A DNA stretch of 59,440 nucleotides, from NCBI RefSeq assembly GCF_001418335.1, contig NZ_LIPP01000089.1, forward strand, positions 1 to 59,440, read 5' to 3'. Positions within the stretch are counted from its first letter, which is position 1. Every line of letters starts with the position of its first letter. A program made the position numbers and the translations under genes. Positions 49,473 to 57,506 of this stretch are shown one piece after another. Source of the DNA: Streptomyces aurantiacus (GTDB lineage: Bacteria > Actinomycetota > Actinomycetes > Streptomycetales > Streptomycetaceae). Under the pieces are notes generated by a model. That model worked only from the letters and a program-made list of their open reading frames with translations. It searched no databases and was not told the origin of the DNA.

Positions 49473-50771
49473 ATGACAGAACAACCAGCACGAAGAACAC
49501 GGGCGGCCCGGCCGACACGGCCCGCATGGCCGGCCTGGGCCGTGGTCCGCGTCCTGCGCGACCGCAACGCCGCCCTCTACCTCGGCGGAGTCGTCGTCTC
49601 CGGATTCGGTTCGTCGGCGATGTGGCTGGTGGCCGGGATCTGGGTGAAGGACCTGACCGGCTCGGACGGCCTGGCCGCTCTCTGTGTCTTCGCCCTCTGG
49701 GCGCCCACACTCGTCGGCCCCGCCCTCGGCGCCCTCGCGGACCGCACCCGCCGCAGACCTCTGCTGGTGTGGACGAACCTGGGCCTGGGCCTGCTCCTCC
49801 TCCCCCTCCTCGCCGTCGATTCGCCGGGCACCCTGTGGGTCCTGTTCGCCGTGCTTCTCGTCTACGGGGCGGCGGGCGTCGTCCATGACGCGGCTGAGTC
49901 GGCGCTGGTGGCCTCAGCCGTCGACCGGCAGCTGCTCGGTGATTTCAACGGCCTGCGCATGACCGCCAACGAGGGCATGAAACTGGTCGCCCCGCTTGCC
50001 GGAGCCGGCCTGTACGCGGCGTACGGCGGCGCCCGCGTCGCACTCCTGGACACGCTCACCTTCGTCCTTGCCGCAGGCCTCTACATGCTCCTGCGTGTGC
50101 ACGAGCCGGAGCCACGTCAGGCAGGGTCCTCTGCCGACTGGCGCGCTCGAACCGCCGAAGGCGCCCGCTACTTGTGGAGCCACGCCGCCCTGCGTCCGCT
50201 CGTCCTCGCCGGTGGCACGACGATGCTCTTCGCCGGGCTCAACGGCGCGACGATCTACGCGGTCGCGGAGGGCCTCGGGCACTCCCCCGCCTACGTGGGG
50301 CTCCTGTACGTCGCGCAGGGCGCCGGTTCGGTGGCGATCGGCCTGGTCGCGGGACCGCTCCTGCGCCGCCTCGGCGAACTCCGTTTCGCCGGGTACGGCA
50401 TCGCGCTGACCGCCGTAGCCGTGGCGGCTCGCGCGCTGCCGTACGACGCGGTGGCCCTCGCCTCGGCCGCGGCGGTCGGCGTCGGGCTCCCCTGCGTCCT
50501 GGTCGCGGCCCTCACCGCGGTCCAGCGGGAGACCCCGGACGCCCTCCTGGGCCGTACGGCGGCGACCGCGGGCACGCTGCTGTTCGCGCCGAACGCGGTG
50601 GGACTCGCGCTCGGCGCGGGACTGGTCGAACTCCTGCCGTACCAGCCGCTGTTGGTGACGCTCGGCGTCACCCGGCTGGTGACCGTCCTGCCGCTGCTGC
50701 GGCGTCAGCCCAGCCGCGCCAGCGCGTCCGCCACGAGCGACAGGTCCTCGTCCGACGCCAACCCCGCGTGA
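49473..50771 (+). CDS. MFS transporter
   Basis: A 432-residue transporter of about 12 spans. The region ALYLGGVVVSGFGSSAMWLV is the first helix, GALADRTRRRPLL is the loop 2-3 motif, and later VHDAAESALVASAVDR and PNAVGLALGAGLVEL follow. It resembles MFS_3/enterobactin-exporter-like drug or metabolite exporters. It starts 71 bp after mvaB and could be co-transcribed; a role in mevalonate export or uptake is unproven. Its last 67 bp overlap the end of the convergent gene. Confidence 0.88.
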   Translation: MTEQPARRTRAARPTRPAWPAWAVVRVLRDRNAALYLGGVVVSGFGSSAMWLVAGIWVKDLTGSDGLAALCVFALWAPTLVGPALGALADRTRRRPLLVWTNLGLGLLLLPLLAVDSPGTLWVLFAVLLVYGAAGVVHDAAESALVASAVDRQLLGDFNGLRMTANEGMKLVAPLAGAGLYAAYGGARVALLDTLTFVLAAGLYMLLRVHEPEPRQAGSSADWRARTAEGARYLWSHAALRPLVLAGGTTMLFAGLNGATIYAVAEGLGHSPAYVGLLYVAQGAGSVAIGLVAGPLLRRLGELRFAGYGIALTAVAVAARALPYDAVALASAAAVGVGLPCVLVAALTAVQRETPDALLGRTAATAGTLLFAPNAVGLALGAGLVELLPYQPLLVTLGVTRLVTVLPLLRRQPSRASASATSDRSSSDANPA

Positions 50772-51874
50772 TAGAGCCGTAGTTCGGTGGCGCCGGCTCC
50801 GGCCGCCCGCGTCGCGTCCTCGAAGAGCGTCGCGGGGCTGCCTCCCATGCCGCGCACCACCGGGAAGTTGGCCGCCAGCACGGTCCTCCCGGTGGCATGC
50901 CCGGCGAAGGGTGTCAGCAGGCCGGGCCCCGCGCCGCATGGTACGACCACGCCGTCGGCGACCGTCAGGATGTGCCCGGGATCCACTCCGGCGTTCGCAC
51001 CCACGTGGGAGGAGTCCGGGTCGGCGTGCAGCAGGATACGGAAGCCCTCGGGTGCCGCCGCGCGTACGGCGCCGACGACGTCCGTCTGGAGGGAGCGGGC
51101 GACGGAGTCCCGCCACGCGCGCGTGGCCGTCGCGAGCTCGCCGCCCAGCAGCTCCTCCACGGCCTCCCAGCCCCCGGCTGGGGTCTCGCCGCGCCACACG
51201 GGTTCCAGGGCGCGCCGGACCGCGCCCGCCAACTGATCGGGGACCAGCCCCAGTTGCGTATAACCGTCGCGGCACGAGGGGCAGAAGCACAGCGACATCA
51301 GGTACGTCCCGGCGTCCCCGAGCGCCACGCCCGCCGTCTTGTCGTGGGCGTGCAGATGCGGGAGCCCGTACCAGCCGAGGGACTCCAGTTCCGTGCCCGC
51401 CGCCCCGGGCCGCAGCGCCGCCTCCACGGCCAGGTCGGTCAGGTACGCGCGCGTGCCGGGCTGCGCGACGCAGGGCGCCCAGGGATAGCGGTCCCCGTAG
51501 GCGTTGACCACGGAGGTGGCCGGGAACTCCTCGCCCATCCGGGAGTTGTGCGCGAGGACCACCCAGGTGTGCACGTCGAGCCCCGCCTCCGCGAGCGCCC
51601 CGGCGGCCTGCCCGTACGCGTCGCCCGGCGCCCAGTCCCCGGCGGCGTACGGCCGCAGCCCGCGCCCCTGCCAGCGCCCGGCGTCCATCGGGTAGAGCAC
51701 GGCCGCGTGCGGCGCGGTGACGATGCGGTGCCGGGGGTGTCGGGGAGTAAGGGCGCGCGTGGAGTGGTATGCGGACGCGAGCGTCGCCTGCCGCACACCG
51801 AGCCCGGCGATGCGCTCCGCCGCGTCGGGATCGCCGTTGACGTCCCACGGATAGACGAACGCCGACGCCCTCAC
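50705..51874 (-). CDS. Conserved protein of unknown function, coupled to kdgD
   Basis: A 389-residue protein I cannot assign. It opens with SAFVYPWDVNGD and ATLASAYHSTRALTPRHP, has no signal peptide or membrane span, and carries a CFCPSCRDGY cluster (two Cys-x-Cys-x2-Cys-like ligands) around residue 180 preceded by HLHAHDKTAG. The layout of alternating short strands and helices looks like a TIM-barrel glycosidase-like fold. GTG 51874 overlaps the kdgD stop (GTGA), so it is made with KdgD and probably acts in sugar-acid or uronide use. Its 3' end overlaps the MFS gene by 67 bp. Confidence 0.75.
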   Translation of the reverse strand: MRASAFVYPWDVNGDPDAAERIAGLGVRQATLASAYHSTRALTPRHPRHRIVTAPHAAVLYPMDAGRWQGRGLRPYAAGDWAPGDAYGQAAGALAEAGLDVHTWVVLAHNSRMGEEFPATSVVNAYGDRYPWAPCVAQPGTRAYLTDLAVEAALRPGAAGTELESLGWYGLPHLHAHDKTAGVALGDAGTYLMSLCFCPSCRDGYTQLGLVPDQLAGAVRRALEPVWRGETPAGGWEAVEELLGGELATATRAWRDSVARSLQTDVVGAVRAAAPEGFRILLHADPDSSHVGANAGVDPGHILTVADGVVVPCGAGPGLLTPFAGHATGRTVLAANFPVVRGMGGSPATLFEDATRAAGAGATELRLYHAGLASDEDLSLVADALARLG

Positions 51875-52833
51875 TTGCCCTCCTCCACGAGCGCGGGGCC
51901 CTCCGCAACGAGCGCGTGGCCCCGCTCGATGAGGCGGCCGAGCTGCTTGATGTGCTCCTCGGCCGGCTCGTGCAGCGGCGGCCGTACCTCGCCCACGTCG
52001 AGCCCCCGCAGCCGTACACCCGCCTTGACCAGCGAGACGGCGTACCCGCGGCCCTTGGCGCGCAGTTCGACGAGGGGCCGGTAGAAGCCGTCGAGCAGCC
52101 GGTTCACGGTGGCGTCGTCGCCGGAGCCGAACGCCCGGTGGTAGGCGAGCGCGATCTCGGGGGCGAAGCAGAAGACGGCGGAGGAGTAGAGCGTGATGCC
52201 GATGCCGCGGTAGGCGAGGCCGGTGAGTTCGGCGGTCGGCAGCCCGTTGAAGTACAGGAAGTCCCCCGGGACCTCCGACCGTACGGCGCTGACGACGCGC
52301 TGCATGAGGTCGAGGTCGCCGGTGCCGTCCTTGAAGCCGATGACCCCCTCGGTGCGGGCCAGCGCCACCACGGTCTCCGGGGTGAACACGGCGTTGTCCC
52401 GCTGGTACACGACGATGTCGAGCGAGGTGGCGGCGGCCAGTTCCGTGTAGTGCCGCAGCAGCCCCTCCTGCCCGGCGACCACGAGGTACGGCGGCATGGC
52501 GAGCAGCCCGTCCGCGCCGGCCTCCTCGGCGAGCCGCGCGTACCGCACCGCGAGCGCGGTCCCGTATCCGGCGCCCGCGACGACGGGCACCCGGCCCGCG
52601 GTCTCCTCGACGGCCGCCCGCACACAGTCCTGGAACTCCTCGGGCGTGAGCGCGTGGAACTCCCCGGTGCCGCAGCAGGCGAAGACGGCGGCGGCGCCTG
52701 CCTCGACGCCCCGCCGGACGTGCTCGCGGTAGACGTCCAGGTTCACGGCTCCGGCACGGTCGTACGCCGTGACGGGGAAGAACAGCGGCCCGCTGGGGAC
52801 ACTGAGTCGAGCGGCGAGGGGGGCTGACGACAC
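51871..52833 (-). CDS. kdgD: 5-dehydro-4-deoxyglucarate dehydratase
   Basis: A 320-residue DHDPS-superfamily enzyme that converts 5-keto-4-deoxyglucarate to alpha-ketoglutaric semialdehyde, CO2 and water. KdgD signatures are PSGPLFFPVTAY, FACCGTGEFHALTPEE, VVYQRDNAVF (Tyr143) and GFKDGTGDLDLM (Schiff-base Lys168), then YSSAVFCFAPEIALAYH. The start is GTG 52833. It is divergent from udh, the enzyme two steps earlier, and feeds the KGSA dehydrogenase at 13231-14760. Confidence 0.94.
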   Translation of the reverse strand: MSSAPLAARLSVPSGPLFFPVTAYDRAGAVNLDVYREHVRRGVEAGAAAVFACCGTGEFHALTPEEFQDCVRAAVEETAGRVPVVAGAGYGTALAVRYARLAEEAGADGLLAMPPYLVVAGQEGLLRHYTELAAATSLDIVVYQRDNAVFTPETVVALARTEGVIGFKDGTGDLDLMQRVVSAVRSEVPGDFLYFNGLPTAELTGLAYRGIGITLYSSAVFCFAPEIALAYHRAFGSGDDATVNRLLDGFYRPLVELRAKGRGYAVSLVKAGVRLRGLDVGEVRPPLHEPAEEHIKQLGRLIERGHALVAEGPALVEEGK

Positions 52834-52884
52834 GGGCTCTCCCTAGAGCATCACGCACACGCCACCCGTGCACGTTTCTGATTG

Positions 52885-52937
52885 GTGTCCATATCTCTGA
52901 ACACTTCCACGCTAAAGCGCCCTCTTGGGCCGGTCAA
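52885..52937 (-). promoter_or_regulatory. kdgD promoter with downstream operator-like dyad
   Basis: On the minus strand, -35 TTGACC (52937-52932), a 16-bp spacer and -10 TTAGCG (52915-52910) are followed by GTGTTC-agagatat-GGACAC (52904-52885), a one-mismatch dyad over the expected transcription start. A repressor bound there would block initiation. Confidence 0.6.
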
Positions 52938-53031
52938 GCGGGCAAACCCGCATTCCCCTAGCAATTCCTGGCGCAACAGACGGCCGGAAACGCACGGAAG
53001 GGGCAGCGGTTCTCGCCACTCCGCGCGACAC

Positions 53032-53079
53032 TTGACGCGACCGGCGGACGCTCCTTAGCGTGTCCACAAGTGTGAACGA
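53032..53079 (+). promoter_or_regulatory. udh promoter with downstream operator-like dyad
   Basis: On the plus strand, -35 TTGACG (53032-53037), a 17-bp spacer and -10 TTAGCG (53055-53060) run into GTGTCC-acaagtgt-GAACGA (53060-53079). The layout mirrors the kdgD promoter, and the half-sites match those at 52885 and 14811. Confidence 0.6.
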
Positions 53080-53130
53080 CGTACTCGGATACGGCTGCGC
53101 AGACGGCTGCTGATTCTAGGAGACCAGAGG

Positions 53131-53979
53131 ATGCCCGCTCCCGGCACCGCTCCCCGCACCGCTCCCCGCACCGTTCTGCTCACCGGTGCCGCCGGCGGCC
53201 TCGGCACCCTGATGCGGGGGCTGCTCCCCGCCTACGGCTACACGCTGCGCCTGCTCGACGTGCGCCCGATCGAGGGCGAGCCGGACGCGATCACCGCGGA
53301 CCTCGGCGACAGGGACGCCCTGCGCGAGGCCGTCCGAGGCGTGGACGCCGTCATCCACCTCGCGGGCATCTCCCTGGAGTCCACCTTCGAGAAGATCCTC
53401 AAGGCGAACATCGAAGGCACGTACAACCTGTACGAGGCCGCGCGCGAGGAGGGCATCGGACGTGTCGTCTTCGCGTCCTCCAACCACGCGGTCGGCTTCA
53501 CCCCGCGCCCCGAGGGCGAGGCACCCCACGGACCGGGCGCCCTCATCCCCATCGACACCCCGCACCGCCCGGACACCTTCTACGGTCTCTCGAAGGCGTT
53601 CGGCGAGGACCTGGCGCAGTTCTACTGGGACAAGCACGGCCTGGAGACCGTCTCCGTACGCATCGGCTCCTGCTTCCTGGAGCCGACCAGCGTGCGCATG
53701 CTGTCGGTCTGGATGAGCCCCGGTGACGGCGCCCGCCTCTTCCACGCGGCCCTGACCGCCGAGCACGTCGGGCACAGCGTCGTCTACGGCTCCTCGGCCA
53801 ACAGCCGCCTGTGGTGGGACCTCTCGACCGCCCGCGCACTGGGCTACGAGCCGCAGGACGACTCGGAGCAGTACGCGGAGAAACTGATCGCGGATCAGGG
53901 CGAGTTGGACCCGCGGAACCCGGACCACGCCCACCTGGGCGGCCCCTTCGTGACCAGCCCGCCGATGTGGCTCTACTGA
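53131..53979 (+). CDS. udh: Uronate dehydrogenase (NAD-dependent)
   Basis: A 282-residue short-chain dehydrogenase that oxidises D-galacturonate or D-glucuronate to the aldaro-lactone. The NAD motif is VLLTGAAGGLGTL, and FEKILKANIEGTYNLYEAAR, VVFASSNHAVGF and RPDTFYGLSKAFGE (Tyr151, Lys155) match Udh closely, as does SVRIGSCFLEPTSVRML. ATG 53131 follows AGGAGA. The N terminus has a 12-bp tandem duplication (APRTAPRT) giving a slightly long leader. It links the pectin enzymes to KdgD. Confidence 0.92.
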   Translation: MPAPGTAPRTAPRTVLLTGAAGGLGTLMRGLLPAYGYTLRLLDVRPIEGEPDAITADLGDRDALREAVRGVDAVIHLAGISLESTFEKILKANIEGTYNLYEAAREEGIGRVVFASSNHAVGFTPRPEGEAPHGPGALIPIDTPHRPDTFYGLSKAFGEDLAQFYWDKHGLETVSVRIGSCFLEPTSVRMLSVWMSPGDGARLFHAALTAEHVGHSVVYGSSANSRLWWDLSTARALGYEPQDDSEQYAEKLIADQGELDPRNPDHAHLGGPFVTSPPMWLY

Positions 53980-54305
53980 CGCCCCGCTGACGCCCCCACC
54001 GACGCCCCCACTGACGCTGCCGGCCGACCGCACCGGACCCCGCCGGCGCTTCCGGCCACGCCACACGAACGGTCTCACAGGACGGACGGGCACCGAACGG
54101 GCCCGTCCGTCTCACCATTCGGGCATGCCTGATGCCCGAATTCCGCTTCGCCGCAGGTCCGACGCGGGCAGCCACGGCGTCGAACGGGCGCATACGGGCG
54201 TCATCGGGCCCGCAACAGACCTGGTCAGTGGCGCGTGCCGGCTGTAGAACTTCCCCCATGGGTCGCACGGGCCCGAACGGGCAGTACGCAAGGGAGCGGA
54301 AGCGG
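53980..54305. other. 326-bp region between udh and the DeoR gene
   Basis: No gene is seen. It opens with TGACGCCCC-type tandem units (53977-54020), then holds two terminator-like hairpins, listed separately, and a GC-rich stretch leading to the deoR-type start. An in-frame ATG at 54132 begins inside a hairpin and is not credible as a start. Confidence 0.6.
54081..54141. terminator. Tandem hairpins after udh
   Basis: GACGGACGGGC (54081-54091) pairs perfectly with 54101-54111 around a 9-base loop. ATTCGGGCAT (54117-54126) pairs perfectly with 54132-54141 around a 5-base loop. Together they should end the udh transcript. Confidence 0.7.
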
Positions 54306-55076
54306 GTGTCGGGCATGAGCGCGGAAGAACGACAGCGGGAAATCGTGAAGACCGCCCGCCGCACCGGCGCCGTCGACGTGAACGAACTCGCGGCCGAACT
54401 GGGCGTCGCCAGGGAGACCGTGCGCCGCGATCTGCGCGCCCTGGAGGACCACGGCCTCGTCCGCCGCACCCACGGCGGCGCCTATCCCGTGGAGAGCGCC
54501 GGCTTCGAGACGACGCTCGCCTTCCGCGCCACCAGCCACGTACCCGAGAAGCGGCGGATCGCGGCAGCCGCGGCCGAGCTGCTCGGGGACGCGGAGACGG
54601 TCTTCGTCGACGAGGGCTTCACCCCCCAGCTCATCGCCGAGTCACTGCCCCGGGACCGGCCGCTGACCGTGGTCACCGCGTCCCTGGCCACCGCGGGCGC
54701 GCTCGCCGAGGCCGACAACAAGACGGTGCTGCTGCTCGGCGGCCGGGTCAGGCCCGGCACGCTGGCCACGGTCGACCACTGGACGACGAAGATGCTCGCG
54801 GGCTTCGTCATCGACCTGGCGTTCATCGGCGCCAACGGCATCTCCCGCGAACACGGCCTCACCACGCCCGATCCAGCCGTCAGTGAGGTCAAGTCACAGG
54901 CGATCCGGGCCGCGCGGCGCACCGTGTTCGCGGGCGTGCACACCAAGTTCGGCGCTGTCAGCTTCTGCCGGTTCGCGGAGATCAGCGCCCTGGAGGCGAT
55001 CGTCACCAGCACGTTCCTGCCCGCCTCCGAGGCCCACCGCTACTCGATGCAGGGCCCCCAGGTCATCCGAGTCTGA
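54306..55076 (+). CDS. DeoR-family transcriptional regulator
   Basis: A 256-residue repressor. The N-terminal helix-turn-helix includes VNELAAELGVARETVRRDLRAL and the HGLVRRTHGGAY wing. The C-terminal sugar-phosphate-binding domain (DeoRC) has FVDEGFTPQLIAESLP, VTASLATAGALAE, LLLGGRVRPGT and FIGANGIS. GTG 54306 has AAGGGAG upstream; ATG 54315 and ATG 54258 are alternatives. It heads the polyol transport operon and probably represses it. Confidence 0.9.
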   Translation: MSGMSAEERQREIVKTARRTGAVDVNELAAELGVARETVRRDLRALEDHGLVRRTHGGAYPVESAGFETTLAFRATSHVPEKRRIAAAAAELLGDAETVFVDEGFTPQLIAESLPRDRPLTVVTASLATAGALAEADNKTVLLLGGRVRPGTLATVDHWTTKMLAGFVIDLAFIGANGISREHGLTTPDPAVSEVKSQAIRAARRTVFAGVHTKFGAVSFCRFAEISALEAIVTSTFLPASEAHRYSMQGPQVIRV

Positions 55077-55200
55077 CGAAAGAGTCCGAAACCGCAGCCG
55101 ACCCACTCCCCTTCCCCACTCCCCTTACCCCGCTCCCACTACAGAGGCACCGCACTCCCTCAAGCCATCCCATTTGCACTGATACATCCAGGAGTGATCC

Positions 55201-56571
55201 ATGCGAACCCAGAGCCGACGGAGGCCGCGCGCGATGTTCGCCGCGGCCGCCGCAGGGACGCTGCTCGCCCCGCTGCTCTCCGGCTGCTGGGCCGGGGCCG
55301 GTGGGGCGGGCTCCGGTGGCAACTCCATCAACGTCCTCATGGTCAACAACCCCCAGATGGTGGAGCTGCAGAAACTCACCGCCGCCCACTTCACCAAAGA
55401 GACCGGCATCAAGGTCAACTTCACCGTCCTGCCGGAGAACGACGTCCGCGACAAGATCAGCCAGGACTTCGCGAACCAGGCGGGCCAGTACGACGTCGCC
55501 ACGCTGAGCAACTACGAGATACCGATCTACGCCAAGAACGACTGGCTGCACGAGATGGACTCGTACGTCGCGAAGGACCCGGCGTACGACGAGCAGGACG
55601 TCCTCAAGCCCATGCGCCAGTCCCTCACCGCGGACGACGGCAAGCTCTACGGACAGCCCTTCTACGGCGAGTCGTCCTTCCTGATGTACCGCAAGGACGT
55701 GTTCGCGAAGAAGGGCCTGACGATGCCCGACAACCCGACCTGGACCGAGGTGGCCGACCTCGCCGCCAAGGCCGACGGCGCCGAGTCGGGCATGAAGGGC
55801 ATCTGTCTGCGGGGCCTGCCCGGCTGGGGCGAGATCATGGCGCCGCTCACCACGGTGGTGAACACCTTCGGCGGCACCTGGTTCGACAAGAACTGGAAGG
55901 CGCAGCTCGACTCCCCCGAGTTCACCAAGGCGACCAAGTTCTACGTGGACCTCGTCCGCGAGCACGGCGAGTCGGGTGCGGCCCAGTCCGGCTTCGCCGA
56001 GTGCCTGAACAACCTCACTCAGGGCAAGGTCGCCATGTGGTACGACGCCACCTCCGCGGCCGGTTCCCTGGAGGCGGCGAAGTCCCCGGTCAAGGGCAAG
56101 ATCGGCTACGTGCCGGCGCCGGTCGAGGAGACCAAGTCGTCCGGCTGGCTCTACACCTGGGCGTGGGGCATCCAGGACGCGTCCCGCAACCCCGACAAGG
56201 CCTGGAAGTTCGTCTCCTGGGCGTCGAGCAAGGAGTACGAGCAGCTGGTGGGCGACGAGATCGGCTGGTCCAACGTGCCGGCCGGCAAGCGCGCCTCCAC
56301 ATACACGAACGCCGACTACCGCAAGGAGGCCGGCGCCTTCCAGGAGCGGACCAAGGAGGCCATCGAGGGCGCCCGGCCCACCGATCCCGGCGTGCAGCCG
56401 CGGCCCGCGCCCGGCATCCAGTTCGTCGGCATTCCCGAGTTCACCGATCTCGGCACGAAGGTCTCGCAGGAGATCAGCGCGGCCATCGCCGGACGCCAGT
56501 CCGTCGAGTCGGCCCTGAAGAAGTCCCAGAAGCTGGCCGAGGAGATCGCCGAGGAGTACGAGGGACGATGA
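55201..56571 (+). CDS. Polyol/sugar ABC transporter, substrate-binding lipoprotein
   Basis: A 456-residue SBP_bac_1 lipoprotein. The leader has basic residues RRRPRAMF and the lipobox LLSGC. MVNNPQMVELQKLT, FTVLPENDVRDKISQDF, YDVATLSNYEIPIYAKNDWL and YGESSFLMYRKDVF resemble the sorbitol/mannitol-binding SmoE/MtlE group. ATG 55201 has AGGAGTGATCC upstream. The stop overlaps the first permease (ATGA). Polyol specificity is supported by the terminal dehydrogenase. Confidence 0.92.
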   Translation: MRTQSRRRPRAMFAAAAAGTLLAPLLSGCWAGAGGAGSGGNSINVLMVNNPQMVELQKLTAAHFTKETGIKVNFTVLPENDVRDKISQDFANQAGQYDVATLSNYEIPIYAKNDWLHEMDSYVAKDPAYDEQDVLKPMRQSLTADDGKLYGQPFYGESSFLMYRKDVFAKKGLTMPDNPTWTEVADLAAKADGAESGMKGICLRGLPGWGEIMAPLTTVVNTFGGTWFDKNWKAQLDSPEFTKATKFYVDLVREHGESGAAQSGFAECLNNLTQGKVAMWYDATSAAGSLEAAKSPVKGKIGYVPAPVEETKSSGWLYTWAWGIQDASRNPDKAWKFVSWASSKEYEQLVGDEIGWSNVPAGKRASTYTNADYRKEAGAFQERTKEAIEGARPTDPGVQPRPAPGIQFVGIPEFTDLGTKVSQEISAAIAGRQSVESALKKSQKLAEEIAEEYEGR

Positions 56572-57506
56572 CCGCGACAACGACAGCCCCAGTGGCCGCA
56601 CCACCCGTACACACCGTGAAGCGCCCCTCCGGCCGCATGCGCGCCTGGGCGACCCGGGCCCCGCTGCTGCCCGCCCTGATCTTCATGATCGCCGTGACCC
56701 AGCTCCCGTTCGTGGCCACGCTGGTGATCTCCTTCTTCGACTGGAACTCCCTCTATCCGGACGCCCGCAGCTTCACGGGCTTCGGCAACTACACCGAGGT
56801 CCTCAGCGACGCCGCCCTGCGCAAGTCGGTCTGGACGACCATCCTGCTCACCGTCGCCGTGGTGGTGGCCAGCCTGGTCCTGGGCCTCGGTCTCGCCCTG
56901 CTCCTGGACCGCAAGTTCCGGGGCCGCGGCCTGGTCCGTACGCTCCTGATCGCGCCCTTCCTCGTGGTCCCCGTAGCGGCGGCCCTGCTCTGGAAGCACG
57001 TGCTCTACAACCCCGAGTACGGCCTGCTCAACGGTCTGCTGCACTACGTCGGCGGACCGGAGCCGGACTGGATCTCCAACACCCCGCTGCTCGCCGTCGA
57101 GATGTCCCTCGTCTGGCAGTGGACGCCGTTCATGATGCTGATCCTGCTGGCGGGCCTGCAGAGCCGGGACCACCAGCAGATAGAGGCGGCGGAGGTCGAC
57201 GGCGCGAGCGCCTGGCAGGTCTTCCGCTACCTCACGCTCCCCCACCTGCGCCGCTACCTCGAACTGGGCGCCCTGCTCGGCTCGATCTACATCGTGCAGA
57301 ACTTCGACGCGGTCTTCACGATCACGTCCGGCGGACTGGGCACCGCGAACCTGCCCTACACCGTCTACCAGAGCTTCTACCAGGCCCACGAGAACGGCCT
57401 CGCCTCCGCGGCCGGTGTCCTGGTCGTCATCGGCTCGATCATCATCGCGACCTTCGCGCTGCGCGTGGTCTCGTCACTGTTCCGCGAGGAGGCGTCCCGC
57501 GCATGA
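56568..57506 (+). CDS. Polyol/sugar ABC transporter, permease 1
   Basis: A 312-residue MalF-type permease with six spans, the first LLPALIFMIAVTQLPFVATL. The coupling loop is IEAAEVDGASAWQVFRYLTLP. ATG overlaps the binding-protein stop. No ATPase is encoded in the operon, so a shared MsiK-like ATPase is expected. Confidence 0.93.
   Translation: MTATTTAPVAAPPVHTVKRPSGRMRAWATRAPLLPALIFMIAVTQLPFVATLVISFFDWNSLYPDARSFTGFGNYTEVLSDAALRKSVWTTILLTVAVVVASLVLGLGLALLLDRKFRGRGLVRTLLIAPFLVVPVAAALLWKHVLYNPEYGLLNGLLHYVGGPEPDWISNTPLLAVEMSLVWQWTPFMMLILLAGLQSRDHQQIEAAEVDGASAWQVFRYLTLPHLRRYLELGALLGSIYIVQNFDAVFTITSGGLGTANLPYTVYQSFYQAHENGLASAAGVLVVIGSIIIATFALRVVSSLFREEASRA

Noticed and set aside
54132..54305. Longer N terminus for the DeoR regulator from ATG 54132
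   Set aside because: That ATG lies inside the second terminator hairpin and the added residues look unlike DeoR N termini.
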